A stretch of 64,000 nt of DNA from Pseudomonadota bacterium (GTDB lineage Bacteria > Myxococcota_A > UBA9160 > SZUA-336): positions 88,890 through 152,889 of the forward strand of contig QJZC01000044.1 in assembly GCA_003247575.1 (NCBI GenBank). Reading direction: 5' to 3'. The position numbers and the translations under genes are program-made. Every line of letters starts with the position of its first letter. Position 1 is the first letter of the stretch. Of this stretch, positions 53,369-63,117 are shown piece by piece. Below the pieces are notes generated by a model. It did not search any database and was not told where the DNA came from. It worked only from the letters and a program-made list of their open reading frames with translations.

Positions 53369-54694
53369 GTGCAAGACTCTCGGCATGGCCGCGTATCTTT
53401 GGCGAAGCAGCCCCGAGTAGCCGTGACCGGACCTTCGTATGTTCAGGCTACACCGGGGGGGCCGTGGGCGACCTATCTCGAGCAGGTCGACCGCGTGCGG
53501 CCTTATCTCGGTCCACTCGAGCGCTGGGTCGAGACGTTGCGCAGACCCAAGCGTGCCCTGATCGTCGACATCCCGATCATCCTCGATGATGGTACGGTCG
53601 GTCACTTCGAGGGATACCGCGTGCAGCACAACCTGACGCGGGGCCCTGGCAAGGGTGGAGTTCGCTTCCATCGCGACGTGAGTCTCGAGGAGGTGATGGC
53701 GCTCGCCGCCTGGATGACGATCAAGAATGCGGCGGTCAATCTCCCCTTCGGCGGGGCCAAGGGAGGCGTGCGCGTCGACCCCGCCGCGGTATCCATGCGC
53801 GAGCTCGAGAAGATCACACGGCGATTCACCAGCGAGATCGGCAACATCATCGGACCAAATCGAGACATTCCAGCGCCCGATGTGAATACGAACGCGCAGA
53901 TCATGGCTTGGATGATGGATACCTACTCCATGAATGCGGGCGGAACGATCACGGGCGTCGTGACCGGAAAGCCCTTGGATCTCGGAGGGTCCGTGGGGCG
54001 GCCGAAGGCGACCGGCCGCGGCGTGTTCATCATCGGACAGGAGGCCGCGAAGCGTCAGCAAGTTCCGCTCGATGACGCGCGCGTGGTGCTGCAGGGGTTC
54101 GGGAACGTGGGTTCCGCGGCGGCCGAGCTGTTCGATGAGCACGGCGCGCGCGTGATCGCCGTGCAAGATCATACCGGCACGGTGTTCCATGAGAATCGAC
54201 TCGACATCGGAAAGCTTCAGCAGCACGTGATCGAAACAGGGGGTGTCGCCGGGTTCGAGGGTGGCGAGCTCATCGCCCCGCTCGACTTCTGGGAGATCGG
54301 CTGCGAGTTCTTGGTTCCCGCCGCACTCGAAGGGGTGCTCGACGAGCCGCGTGCCCGAAAGATCGATGCGCGCATCGTGATCGAGGCGGCCAACGGTCCC
54401 ACCACACCGGAAGCCGACGACGTGTTGCACGATCGTGGAATCCTTGTCGTGCCCGACGTGATCGCGAACGCCGGCGGCGTCACCGTCAGCTACTTCGAGT
54501 GGGTCCAGGACTTCTCCTCGTTCTTCTGGTCCGAGGAGGAGATCAACGCTCGGCTGGATCGAATTCTCCTGGTCGCGTTCCGGCACGTGTGCGCGACCGC
54601 TGAGCGCCTCGGCATCTCGCTGCGTACCGCCGCCTTCGTCGTCGCCTGCTCGCGCGTGCTCGCGGCGCGCGAGGAACGCGGACTGTATCCCTAG
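53369..54694 (+). CDS. gdhA: Glutamate dehydrogenase (Glu/Leu/Phe/Val family)
   Basis: Interconverts glutamate and 2-oxoglutarate plus ammonia. 441 residues, the usual size for the hexameric enzyme. Motifs: [18 protein letters not shown], the catalytic Lys in [22 protein letters not shown] with the catalytic Asp, Rossmann [14 protein letters not shown], and [14 protein letters not shown]. This is the second amino-acid dehydrogenase of this family in the window and the one closer to true glutamate dehydrogenases. GTG start at 53369 is tentative; the first 20 residues are not conserved. Confidence 0.93.
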   Translation: MQDSRHGRVSLAKQPRVAVTGPSYVQATPGGPWATYLEQVDRVRPYLGPLERWVETLRRPKRALIVDIPIILDDGTVGHFEGYRVQHNLTRGPGKGGVRFHRDVSLEEVMALAAWMTIKNAAVNLPFGGAKGGVRVDPAAVSMRELEKITRRFTSEIGNIIGPNRDIPAPDVNTNAQIMAWMMDTYSMNAGGTITGVVTGKPLDLGGSVGRPKATGRGVFIIGQEAAKRQQVPLDDARVVLQGFGNVGSAAAELFDEHGARVIAVQDHTGTVFHENRLDIGKLQQHVIETGGVAGFEGGELIAPLDFWEIGCEFLVPAALEGVLDEPRARKIDARIVIEAANGPTTPEADDVLHDRGILVVPDVIANAGGVTVSYFEWVQDFSSFFWSEEEINARLDRILLVAFRHVCATAERLGISLRTAAFVVACSRVLAAREERGLYP

Positions 54695-54810
54695 CTTCCA
54701 TTCCGAGGGTGCGCGTCTCTCCCTGGCCACTCGCCGCGAGTGATCGCCTAGTCCTTCGCATCGGTTCAATGCACTGACCTCGATTGCCGATGCCAAGCCG
54801 GAGGAGCAGC

Positions 54811-57800
54811 ATGCACGCACCCGACGGCTATGTCCTGAAGAGTCCGCTCCAGCTGACCTCCAAGAGCGAAGTGTATCTTGCGGAGCGAGAGGCGGACGGT
54901 GCCTGCGTCGTGCTGAAGGCGTATCGCTCGGCGTCGCGAGGGCCCGACCAATCGCGGGTCGCGCGCGAGCGAGAGGTACTGGATGCGGTTCGCGGTGACG
55001 GGGTTCCGTGCGCCCTGGAGCTCCTGACGGATTGTGACCCTCCGGTCCTGGTGCTCGAGTATGTCGAGGGCGTCAACGTCAAGAGCTGGGTGGAAGATGG
55101 CCTGCTGCAGGTGAGTGACCTGTTGGACGTGTTCGGGACGATTGCGCGCGTGCTCGCGCGAGTTCACGCTGCGCGACTCATTCATCAGGACATCACGCCG
55201 CTCAACATCTTGATTCCGCCGACGCACACGGGTGCGGCCCTGGTCGACTTCGGCAGCGCTCAGGCATTGGGCGCGCAGGCTAGCCTGAGCGAGTTCGTAG
55301 CGACATCGCGCGACGTCGAGGGGCAGCTGCGTTATGCCGCGCCGGAACAGTCCGGCCGTATGAACCGGGGTGTGGACATGCGCAGCGATCTCTACTCGCT
55401 CGGCGCCACCTTCTACTTCGCCGCCACGGGCAGCGCTCCGTTCGAGCTGGAGGACCCCCTCTCTCTACTACACGCGCACATGGCTGTGCGGCCGGAGCCG
55501 CCGACTTCACGACGCCGGGATCTTCCAGTCGCGATCTCGCGATTGATTCTGAAGCTGCTCGAGAAGGAGCCCGACGATCGGTACCAGAGTGCTCGAGCAC
55601 TCGCCCAGGACCTCGAGACGTGCCAACGCCTGCTCCGCGAGACCGGGGCCATCGATCCCGAACTGTTGCTCGCCGGCAGCGAGATCCCGACTCGGCCCCG
55701 GTTCGCGCGTCGCGCGTACGGTCGCGCAAAAGAGTCCGAGAAGCTCGCCTCGTGGTACCTACGGGCAGGCAATGGACGTCCTCAGCTCGTGCTACTCAGC
55801 GGTGAGTCGGGTACTGGGAAGTCCGCACTCGTGGACGAGCTGCGAGTCGAGGTTTCGAGGACAGGTGGCTATGTGGCTGCCGGCAAGTTCGACTCGGCAC
55901 GTGAGCGGCCCTACGCTGCGTGGCGGGATGCACTCGAGACGTACGTGGAGCAGCGTCTGGTCGAGCCGGAGGATCGACTCGTCTCCTGGCGAGAGATGCT
56001 GCTCGATGGCTTGGGTGGGATTGCCGGCGCAGCGGTCGATCTCGTCCCGGCGCTCGGATGCGTGCTCGGAAGGCTCCCGGACATGCCGCCGCTGGGGGCA
56101 CGCGAGGCAGAAGCGCGCCTCGCATTGGCGGTGCAGCGCTTCGTGGTGGCGTCCGCGACCTTGGATCACCCCCTCGTGCTGTTCCTCGACGACCTGCAGT
56201 GGAGTGATCCGGCCAGCCTACTCCTGCTGGAGCAGCTCGTCTCCGCTTTGGACTCGTGTCCGCTCCTGCTGATCGGGGCCTATCGTCCTGAGGCGTTGGG
56301 GAGCTCTGACCCGCTGAGCGCCTTGATCGGACGACTGCTCGAGCGTGAGATCTCCCTCGAGCGACTCGAGCTGGGTCCGCTCGACCTGCAGGCGGTCATC
56401 GAGATGCTCTCTTCAGCGCTCGAACGACCGCGCGATCAAGTGCGTGTGCTCGCCGAGATCGTGGAGCGAAAGACGGGCAATACTCCGATGTTCGTCGTGC
56501 AGTTCATCGACTACCTCTACGAGCAAGGGCTGCTCACCTACGAGTCGGGCCGGGGCTGGCGATGGGATCCCGAACGGGTCGCCAGGGCCGAGATTCCCGA
56601 GGGTGCGGTCGCCATCGTCACGGCCAAGCTACATCGGTTGGACGCGGGCGTACGCGGCACGCTCGAGCTGGCGAGTGTGGTCGGTGACGAGTTCGATCTC
56701 GCTCTGCTCTGCGAGCTCAGCTCGATACCGCAGGTCGTGCTCGAGGAGCGCCTGTACACGCTCGCAGATGTGGGTCTGATCTACCCGTGTGCCAGAGGGT
56801 TTCGTTTTGCTCACGACCAGATCCGAGAGGCTGTACGTACCTTGCTCGGACCCGAGGAACGTGCGTTGCTGCATGTCGAGATCGCCCGTGTGCTGCAGAC
56901 GAGCTTGTCCGAGGCAGAGCAGGCTGCTCGGGTCCAGGAGATCGCAGAGCACATCAGGGGAGGGATCGAGCATCTGAACGAGTCGGAACGGCTCGCGGGC
57001 GTCCGGGTGACCTTGGCCGCGGCTCAGCGTGCGCTCCAGACGGGCGCGGCAGCTGCAGCCGAGTCCTACCTCGAGCCCGGGAGACAGCTGCTCGAGGCGT
57101 TGGAGTGGCAGCGAGATCCTGCGCTCGGCTTCGACCTGTACATGAAGAGCATCGAGTGTGCGGTGCTGCGAGGCGATCTCGAGCGCGCGCTCGCCTGGGC
57201 AGATCTGCTGGATGAGCGCGAGCTATCGGTGATCCAGGCCGCGCAGGTGGCGGCGAAGCGCATCTATGCATTCGCACTGTTGCGCACACCCGAGGACTGC
57301 GTGCGCTACGCCCTCGAGGTGCTCCGGCGGCTTGGAGTGCACTGGCCCGAGCGTCCGTCGGCGCGTCGAGCACGTTGGGCGATGCGGCTCTCTCTCTGGC
57401 AGCTGCGGCTAGGTGGTTTCGAGCGAGCACTGCGGCCGGCGGCAAACCTGGATCCGCGCCGCGTAGCCGTCATGCTGGTGCTCGGAACCGCGGGCGCCAG
57501 CCTCGTGCGGGTGAGCTCTCATCTAGCTGCGCTCGCTTCCGCATGGGTGATGCGGGCGAACCTGCGCGCTGGGGCGGTGGCGCGTCCCGCGTACTCTCTC
57601 GGCTTGTTTGCGAGCTATCTCCAGTTCACTCTCTCGGCTTCGCGCTGGGCCAAACGCGTGGAGGAATTCGCGCGTGCGCAGCCAGAGCTCTCTCAGGACC
57701 CCGTCTACTGGGCCCGATTCGAGATGCAGAACTTCGCGCAGCTGCGTCCCTGGTGGATGCAGCGTCGCGCCGCGCTTGCCCCCTTGGAGCGAGTTGCACG

Positions 57801-58623
57801 GACGCTGAGTGAGCAGGGCGATCGAGAGTTCTTCTACTACACGCGCTTTCTGAGGACTGCGTTCCTCGCACTGGCCGGAGACCCGGTCGGGCCTACCCAT
57901 CGTGCGCTGACTGAGCTCGCGACGTCGATCCGCCGTGCGGGTCACCGCTATCCTGAACCCGAGTTGTTTCAGAGACCCTACAGCCTGCTGGCGTGGGAGA
58001 ACGGAGGACCGCTTCCGCTCGAGGAGCAGCTTCAGACGAGCGAAGCCGAGGTGGCTTCGGAGCGTGGGACGGCGGGGCCCTACGTGCGTACGATGTGGCT
58101 GCTCGTGCTCTGCGTCTACGACCGCTGGGATCTGGCCTTCGCTCATTCGGAGCTCCTACAAGGGCACCTCCAATCCATCGTTCCGTTCGTCCACGTTGCA
58201 CACTACACGTTCTACCGTGGTCTGGCGGCGGGCGTGTTGGCTCATCGCGAGCGCGGAGCTCGCCGGAGGCGGAAACTGCGCGTCCTGCGGGGGTCCCTTG
58301 GGTGGCTTTCCCGCTGGGAGCGAGCAGGGCCCGACTTCGCTCACATGACCTCGCTCCTCCGCGCAGAGCAGGTGGCCCTGTCTGGGAGGTGGCGAGGTGC
58401 CGTGGCCGCCTACGACGACGCGGCGAAGGCCGCGGCAGATAGCCGGTTCCCCCATCACGCGGCGCTCGCGAAGGAGCGCCGCGCACGCCTCCACCTTCAG
58501 GCTCGACGTTTCGTCGAAGCAGCCGGGCCGCTCGGAAACGCGGTGGAGCTCTACCGCGGCTGGGGCTGCAACGCCAAGGCAGACCTGCTCGCAGTGGAGT
58601 TCGATGGGCTCTATACGCGCTGA
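54811..58623 (+). CDS. Large Ser/Thr protein kinase with AAA-type ATPase and TPR-like region
   Basis: 1270 residues. The N-terminal kinase domain (about 5-270) has Lys36 in VVLKAY, catalytic loop LIHQDITPLNIL (HRD becomes HQD) and VDFGSAQ. An AAA ATPase (about 300-560) has Walker A GESGTGKSALV and Walker B LVLFLDDLQWSD. The rest is helical, Ala/Leu-rich and TPR-like. This order matches the front of the multi-domain kinase/ATPase/GAF/histidine-kinase proteins, but here the protein ends without the GAF and histidine kinase. GGAGGAG before ATG 54811 decides the start. Probable cytoplasmic signalling scaffold; targets unknown. Confidence 0.88.
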   Translation: MHAPDGYVLKSPLQLTSKSEVYLAEREADGACVVLKAYRSASRGPDQSRVAREREVLDAVRGDGVPCALELLTDCDPPVLVLEYVEGVNVKSWVEDGLLQVSDLLDVFGTIARVLARVHAARLIHQDITPLNILIPPTHTGAALVDFGSAQALGAQASLSEFVATSRDVEGQLRYAAPEQSGRMNRGVDMRSDLYSLGATFYFAATGSAPFELEDPLSLLHAHMAVRPEPPTSRRRDLPVAISRLILKLLEKEPDDRYQSARALAQDLETCQRLLRETGAIDPELLLAGSEIPTRPRFARRAYGRAKESEKLASWYLRAGNGRPQLVLLSGESGTGKSALVDELRVEVSRTGGYVAAGKFDSARERPYAAWRDALETYVEQRLVEPEDRLVSWREMLLDGLGGIAGAAVDLVPALGCVLGRLPDMPPLGAREAEARLALAVQRFVVASATLDHPLVLFLDDLQWSDPASLLLLEQLVSALDSCPLLLIGAYRPEALGSSDPLSALIGRLLEREISLERLELGPLDLQAVIEMLSSALERPRDQVRVLAEIVERKTGNTPMFVVQFIDYLYEQGLLTYESGRGWRWDPERVARAEIPEGAVAIVTAKLHRLDAGVRGTLELASVVGDEFDLALLCELSSIPQVVLEERLYTLADVGLIYPCARGFRFAHDQIREAVRTLLGPEERALLHVEIARVLQTSLSEAEQAARVQEIAEHIRGGIEHLNESERLAGVRVTLAAAQRALQTGAAAAAESYLEPGRQLLEALEWQRDPALGFDLYMKSIECAVLRGDLERALAWADLLDERELSVIQAAQVAAKRIYAFALLRTPEDCVRYALEVLRRLGVHWPERPSARRARWAMRLSLWQLRLGGFERALRPAANLDPRRVAVMLVLGTAGASLVRVSSHLAALASAWVMRANLRAGAVARPAYSLGLFASYLQFTLSASRWAKRVEEFARAQPELSQDPVYWARFEMQNFAQLRPWWMQRRAALAPLERVARTLSEQGDREFFYYTRFLRTAFLALAGDPVGPTHRALTELATSIRRAGHRYPEPELFQRPYSLLAWENGGPLPLEEQLQTSEAEVASERGTAGPYVRTMWLLVLCVYDRWDLAFAHSELLQGHLQSIVPFVHVAHYTFYRGLAAGVLAHRERGARRRRKLRVLRGSLGWLSRWERAGPDFAHMTSLLRAEQVALSGRWRGAVAAYDDAAKAAADSRFPHHAALAKERRARLHLQARRFVEAAGPLGNAVELYRGWGCNAKADLLAVEFDGLYTR

Positions 58624-58635
58624 GAGTAGCTAAGA

Positions 58636-59805
58636 CTACTGTGGAGGACGGGGTTCGATGACGTAGAGGGCGCCCGTCTGCTTCATGCGTCCGGCCAGTT
58701 CCTCTGCGCGCGGGCCGAAGCCGAAGAAGACGTCGGCGCGGATCTGTCCACGGATCGCTCCTCCCGTGTCGTGTGCGAACATCAGTCTTCGGTAGGGAGT
58801 CGCGTTCGGGTCGGGCAACGTCGTGTCGAGCCACACCGGCGTGCCCAGAGGGATGCGGCTCGCGTCTACCGCGATCGAACGTTCCGGCTCCAGCGGCACG
58901 CCGAGGGAGCCCGTCGGCTGCGGTGAGTCCGCCGGTCGAGATTCGAAGAAGATGTAGCTCGGGTTCGTGTTCAGCAGCTCGGACGCTTCATCGGGATGGC
59001 TGGCGAGCCAGTCGCGAATGCTCTGCAGGGTGACTTCTTCCTTCGCAAGTTCACCGGACTCGATGAGCACGCGTCCGATGGCGCGATACGGGTGTCCGTT
59101 TTGGTCTGCATAGCCGACGTAGAGAAAGCTTCCGTCGGGCAGCTCGACGCGCCCGGACCCTTGGATGTGTAGAAAGAAGAGGGCGACCTGATCGTCGACC
59201 CACACGATCGGCTCTGCCTGGATGGAGGCGGTTCCAGCATCGATGTCGGCCCGCGAAGGATACGGAACCACGCGGTTGCCCTCGATGCGGCCGCGGACGG
59301 GTCGGCTACCCAGCTCCGGATACAGCTCGGCTAGATCGATGGTCAAGAGGTCACTCGGCCGCCCGAAGATGGGGTAGCGATAGGGGCCCACTGGCGTGAG
59401 GCTCCCGCGCAGGAGCGGCTCGTAGTAGCCGGTGATCAATCCCTCGGTCGCACCGTTCTCGCCGTACACGACCCGCGGGACCAAGCGGGTCTCGAAGAAT
59501 CGACGCACCGCGGCGGTGTCAGCGCTCAGCTGCGCGCTGGCGTCCGTGCACACTTCCCGCCAGCGCTCGTCGGCCTCCGGCAAGCTCCTGCAGCTGGCCA
59601 GCAGCGCCGGCCACGCCTCCGCGGGCTGTTCCTCGTTCCAGCCGGGGAGGTCGCTCCACTCGATCCTCTCTCCGATGCCGCTCGGGGGAGGACGCCACAG
59701 CGAACAGCAGAGCAGGCCGGCCAGCAGACCGCAGAGCGCGGTCTGCTGGCCGAGGACGCGGAGCTGCTCTGCGAGCCGGTGGCGTGAATCGCCGCCGACT
59801 CGCAT
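58636..59805 (-). CDS. mltA: MltA-family membrane-bound lytic transglycosylase
   Basis: Cleaves peptidoglycan glycan strands to 1,6-anhydromuropeptides in the periplasm. 389 residues. An N-terminal hydrophobic segment ends in LLCC, possibly a lipobox. Conserved blocks are TGYYEPLLRGS, YPIFGRP, IVWVDDQVALFFLHIQGSGRV, NPSYIFFE and the catalytic region FAHDTGGAIRGQIRADVFFG (catalytic Asp at about 346). ATG 59805 is used because the sequence before it is not family-like; the ribosome site is weak and upstream TTG starts exist. Convergent with the large kinase gene. Confidence 0.92.
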   Translation of the reverse strand: MRVGGDSRHRLAEQLRVLGQQTALCGLLAGLLCCSLWRPPPSGIGERIEWSDLPGWNEEQPAEAWPALLASCRSLPEADERWREVCTDASAQLSADTAAVRRFFETRLVPRVVYGENGATEGLITGYYEPLLRGSLTPVGPYRYPIFGRPSDLLTIDLAELYPELGSRPVRGRIEGNRVVPYPSRADIDAGTASIQAEPIVWVDDQVALFFLHIQGSGRVELPDGSFLYVGYADQNGHPYRAIGRVLIESGELAKEEVTLQSIRDWLASHPDEASELLNTNPSYIFFESRPADSPQPTGSLGVPLEPERSIAVDASRIPLGTPVWLDTTLPDPNATPYRRLMFAHDTGGAIRGQIRADVFFGFGPRAEELAGRMKQTGALYVIEPRPPQ

Positions 59806-59915
59806 CGATGTAGACTGAATGTTCAATCCGTCGCTCTTCTGAGTGTTGGATCCCGCGATTCTTGGACCCGCGCGCAAAGGGGTAGAGGTACCGCGCGCTC
59901 GATCGGCTTGGTCGC

Positions 59916-60407
59916 CTACAAGACCCGGTATACCTGAACCCGGACGTTGATTGTGGCAGGCCCCGCGCCGAGCTCAACCGTAGAGAGGAAGATCGATCGA
60001 TTGAGCCAGGCGTGCGGACCCTCGGCAGGAGCCTCGAATTGGATCGCCGTCCGCACGTACGGACGTGTCGGGGCGTCGGTAGCTTGCTGTGGTTCTGGTG
60101 TCCCAGGACCCGGTGTCCGAATCAGGTTTGGCGACACCACGATGCCGCGATTGTAGACGGAGATCAGGCTCCCGTCGTCCGACCGCAGCAGGTAGCGCGC
60201 CTCGAGCTCGAGTACTCCGTCGGCGCGTACGAGCTGTTGGTCGGCGCCGCCCGAGAGCACCTCTGCGCGGAGGGCCTCGTCGTCTACGTGTCCCCCGATG
60301 ATCGGGATCACGCGGCGCTGACCGTAGGGGGTGCTGCCGAGATCGACCGCGGCTTCACATTCGACCTGGATCGAGAAGGTCGGCTCCGCGCGTAGTGGGT
60401 CGGTCAT
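59916..60407 (-). CDS. DUF3237-family protein
   Basis: 163 residues. The family outline is visible: IIGGHVDD, LSGGADQQLVRADGVLELEARYLLRSDDGSLISVYNRGI, then FEAPAEGPHAWLNRSIFLSTVEL. DUF3237 proteins form a small beta-barrel of unknown role, often beside enzymes of aromatic or fatty-acid breakdown. ATG 60407 has GGAGGAC about 11 bases upstream. It follows the alpha/beta hydrolase gene by 37 bases, so the two are a likely operon. Confidence 0.85.
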   Translation of the reverse strand: MTDPLRAEPTFSIQVECEAAVDLGSTPYGQRRVIPIIGGHVDDEALRAEVLSGGADQQLVRADGVLELEARYLLRSDDGSLISVYNRGIVVSPNLIRTPGPGTPEPQQATDAPTRPYVRTAIQFEAPAEGPHAWLNRSIFLSTVELGAGPATINVRVQVYRVL

Positions 60408-60444
60408 GCGATTCGCGTCCTCCACATGAAGCTTCGCAGACCTG

Positions 60445-61218
60445 CTAGGCGAGGCCGTACTTCTCCAGGAACGCGAGGATGCTGTCACGGAAGATGTCGG
60501 TCTTCAAGGTCGAGAGATGGTCGGTCCCGGCGATGTGCACCAGCTGTGAGCCTGGAATGGCTTCGCTCAGCGCGGGAGCATCTCCGGCGATCGTGTCATT
60601 GTCGCCCGCGATCACGAGTACCGGACGCTCGCACTCTTCCAGGCCGTTGAGCATATCGGCGCTCAGGACGCCAGACCGCAGCACTCCGGACAGCGCCTCT
60701 AGATCGTTCCCGGTGGACTCCGCGAACGCGCGGAACGCGCGCGCGATCGTACGATCGAGCGGCGGGACCTCGCTGGGAGGCTCGCCTCCCTCGAACGCTG
60801 CCAATATGGCTTGGTGCATGGCGCGGGTCTCGGGCAGCGGTGCGCCGGCGCCTCCGAGGACGGCGCACCCGAAGCGAGAGCCGTGCTCGGCGAGCAGAGG
60901 CAGCACCATCCACGATCCCATCGAGTATCCCAGGTAGTCGGTGCGGTCGATTCCGAGATGTTCGAGCAGCCCGAGCAAGTCGCGCTGCATCGCGCCACCG
61001 CTGTAGTGCTCTACCCCGTGAGGTCGGTCGCTCTCGCCATGGCCTCTGCAGTCGACCCCGATGACCCGGCGCCCGCGCGAGGCGAGCGTGTCGATCCATC
61101 CCGTCTCCCGCCAGTTTCCGCGACAGCTCGATGCGAATCCGTGCACCAGAAGAATGGGCGGGCCTTCGCCGTCTACCGTGTAGGAGATGCGGGTTCCGTT
61201 CGACTCGAAGTAGGGCAT
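60445..61218 (-). CDS. Alpha/beta-fold hydrolase
   Basis: 257 residues, complete hydrolase fold. The oxyanion region is ILLVHGFASS, VIGVDCRGHGESD precedes the lid, the nucleophile elbow is YLGYSMGSW (Ser), the acid is in VIAGDNDTIAG, and the catalytic His is in GTDHLSTLK. Likely a small-molecule esterase, lactonase or C-C hydrolase; the substrate cannot be named. GGGAGG precedes ATG 61218. Upstream gene of the pair with the DUF3237 protein. Confidence 0.9.
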   Translation of the reverse strand: MPYFESNGTRISYTVDGEGPPILLVHGFASSCRGNWRETGWIDTLASRGRRVIGVDCRGHGESDRPHGVEHYSGGAMQRDLLGLLEHLGIDRTDYLGYSMGSWMVLPLLAEHGSRFGCAVLGGAGAPLPETRAMHQAILAAFEGGEPPSEVPPLDRTIARAFRAFAESTGNDLEALSGVLRSGVLSADMLNGLEECERPVLVIAGDNDTIAGDAPALSEAIPGSQLVHIAGTDHLSTLKTDIFRDSILAFLEKYGLA

Positions 61219-61558
61219 GATCAGCCTCCCAGCCTCCGGGCAGGTCCGTCCGGGCAGGCCCGACGCGCTTTCGTGGGGCAGTCGAGACCACACTCGCACG
61301 CGGCCGCCACCGGACTGCATCGGTTGCGCATCTGCATAGATTGAGATCGCGGAGGTCTGAACGGGAATTCTCCCGCGCTCGGGTGCGCTGGCCCATACGG
61401 AAGCCGTGTCCCCGAAGGGTCAGCGAGCGTAGCTACGGGCAAACACTCCCAGGCCCGCCTTGCCGCTCCATCAGTGAGTCTGCGTTCGAGCCGCCGTGCC
61501 TGGGCGCCGCCAGGCCGGCCGTTCGAGTACAATCCTGGACCCGCATGGAGGACCGAAG
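61219..61558. other. Divergent intergenic region, no gene seen
   Basis: About 340 bases between the alpha/beta hydrolase and VOC genes. It must hold both promoters. I see no coding frame with family-like sequence, no strong hairpin and no repeat. Confidence 0.4.
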
Positions 61559-61957
61559 TTGATCGACCACATGAGCACCTACGCAACCGACTATGTGGCC
61601 ACCAAGGGTTTCTATGACCGGGCGCTCGAGCCGCTCGGTTACGCACTGCAACACGAGATGGTTGCGTCCTGGGATCCCGAGTTCCCCGAACGACGCATGT
61701 GTGCCTTCGGCCCCGACGGCCGAGCCGTCTTCTGGGTGATCGAAGTGAAGCAGGCAGCGACACCCCGGCACGTCGCGTTCGCTGCCGCTACCCGAGACGC
61801 GGTAGCCGAGTTCCACGCAGCCGCCCTTTCCGCTGGAGGTACGGACGACGGTGCGCCGGGACCCCGCCCGCACTATCACGAACACTACTACGGCGCCTTC
61901 GTGCGCGACCCCGACGACAATGGAGTCGAAGCCGTATGCCACCGGCCGGGCGCATGA
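61559..61957 (+). CDS. VOC-family (glyoxalase/bleomycin-resistance-like) protein
   Basis: 132 residues with the paired beta-alpha-beta-beta-beta VOC layout. It begins LIDHMSTYATDYVATKGFYDRALEPLGY, which is the standard opening, and ends with HEHYYGAFVRDPDDNGVEAVCHRP carrying the C-terminal metal-site Glu. TTG 61559 is chosen because it places the strand that supplies the first metal ligand (His) at the N-terminus and has GGAGGAC upstream. Enzymatic role unknown. The TGA overlaps the next ATG. Confidence 0.85.
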   Translation: MIDHMSTYATDYVATKGFYDRALEPLGYALQHEMVASWDPEFPERRMCAFGPDGRAVFWVIEVKQAATPRHVAFAAATRDAVAEFHAAALSAGGTDDGAPGPRPHYHEHYYGAFVRDPDDNGVEAVCHRPGA

Positions 61958-62427
61958 AGCTGCGGATTTCCTGTCTTCTGGCGGCGACGGTTCTGGCGAC
62001 TACGGTCCTTGCCTGCGGACCGATCGCATTCATTCCCGGTATCCGAATCGGCGGTACGGAGACCGCAGTGCCGAGCTCCTGGTCCGAGGTCGCGGTTCCA
62101 GGCGAGGTCCTGCTGCGTGCCGACGGTGGCGTGCTCCCACGCGTCGTCACCATCTGGGCGGTTGAGAGCGGCGGCTCGCTCTATGTTGCCGGCGTCGCAG
62201 GCTCGGGCTGGGTCGATCGACTCGTCGAGAATCCCGACACCTACGTTCGGATCGACGACGCACTGTATTCGCTGCGCGCCAGCCTGGTCGCACCCGGCGA
62301 CGAACGGTCTCGCGTCTTCCAAGCCTATCTGGACAAATATCGCGCAGAGATGAGCGAGTTCAACGACGGCCAGGGACCGGATCGCGACGACCCCGATCGT
62401 CGCGTGTTCAGGCTGGAGGCCCGCTAG
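61954..62427 (+). CDS. Lipoprotein related to DUF2255/deazaflavin-type split-barrel proteins
   Basis: 157 residues. The signal ends in TTVLAC (Cys about 24), so it is lipidated and periplasm-facing. The body contains VVTIWAVESGGSLYVAGVAGSGWVDRLVENPD and TYVRIDDALYSLRASLV, resembling the split beta-barrel of pyridoxamine-oxidase-like or nitroreductase-related proteins. No cofactor site can be confirmed, and export is unusual for that family. ATG 61954 overlaps the VOC stop (ATGA), so they are coupled. Confidence 0.6.
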   Translation: MKLRISCLLAATVLATTVLACGPIAFIPGIRIGGTETAVPSSWSEVAVPGEVLLRADGGVLPRVVTIWAVESGGSLYVAGVAGSGWVDRLVENPDTYVRIDDALYSLRASLVAPGDERSRVFQAYLDKYRAEMSEFNDGQGPDRDDPDRRVFRLEAR

Positions 62428-62599
62428 CCGCGCGCTGTTCTGCAAGTGGCATGTGGACGACTTCGAACTTGAGACCATCTGGGCCGCGGAAGTAGACCGC
62501 GTAGTAGCCGCCCGGTCCAAACGGGAACTCTCCGGGGCCGTCGAGGATCTCTGCGCCAAGGTTGCGGACCAGCTCGTGGATCGTCCACGAAAATCGTAT
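62408..62599 (-). pseudogene. Truncated C-terminal half of a second VOC-family gene
   Basis: The minus-strand frame reads ELVRNLGAEILDGPGEFPFG, then GGYYAVYFRGPDGLKFEVVH, which is the closing half of a VOC domain. Sixty-three codons are present, with no start codon before the frame runs into the GNAT gene's last codons. The first half of the domain is absent. It overlaps the end of the lipoprotein gene by 20 bases. A relic left by deletion is the best explanation. Confidence 0.7.
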
Positions 62600-62601
62600 G
62601 G

Positions 62602-63099
62602 CTAGGCGTCCCTGCTCTCTGGAAGCCTCAGCTGGTAGAACTTGGTGTCTACCTGCATGATGGGAAACGCTTCCGGCAGCTGTGACTTCGAAATCTCTAC
62701 GAACCCGTGTCTTTCATAGAAGCGGTGCGCAGCCTCGAAGAATGGAGTCGTGCCCAGGAAGAGATCTCGGATCCCTCGTTCGGCGGCCCAGTTCTGCAGG
62801 ACGGCGAGAAGCGACCGAGCAGTCCCGAACTCGGAACCTCGGTACTCCGGGGCCACGAACATCTTGCGCAGAGCGCCCTGACCTTGGCCGATGTCGAGGA
62901 GCGCGATCGTTCCGACGACGCGGTCATCTTCCTGGGCTACCCAGAAATTCCCCGAGTCGACCTGATAGAACGTAGGGATCGTGCAGAGGTCTGGCTGACG
63001 TTCAGCGTCGATTTCGATGCCGAACTCGTCACGCTGAATCCCGACGATCAAGCGAATCACATCGAGCTCGAGATCCTGTGTGAAGGGTACGATCTGCAT
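62602..63099 (-). CDS. GNAT-family N-acetyltransferase
   Basis: 165 residues. Acetyl-CoA binding motif A is VVGTIALLDIGQGQGALRKMFVAPEYRGSEFGTARSL (the QxxGxG/A region is RGSEFG, slightly atypical), followed by FLGTTPFFEAAHRFYERHGFVE. The spacing fits the MarR-coupled or orphan acetyltransferases acting on small molecules or protein N-termini. ATG 63099 preferred; TTG 63117 is in frame. The preceding VOC relic suggests a former neighbour has been deleted. Confidence 0.85.
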   Translation of the reverse strand: MQIVPFTQDLELDVIRLIVGIQRDEFGIEIDAERQPDLCTIPTFYQVDSGNFWVAQEDDRVVGTIALLDIGQGQGALRKMFVAPEYRGSEFGTARSLLAVLQNWAAERGIRDLFLGTTPFFEAAHRFYERHGFVEISKSQLPEAFPIMQVDTKFYQLRLPESRDA

Positions 63100-63117
63100 G
63101 TATCCGTGGCTGCCCAA

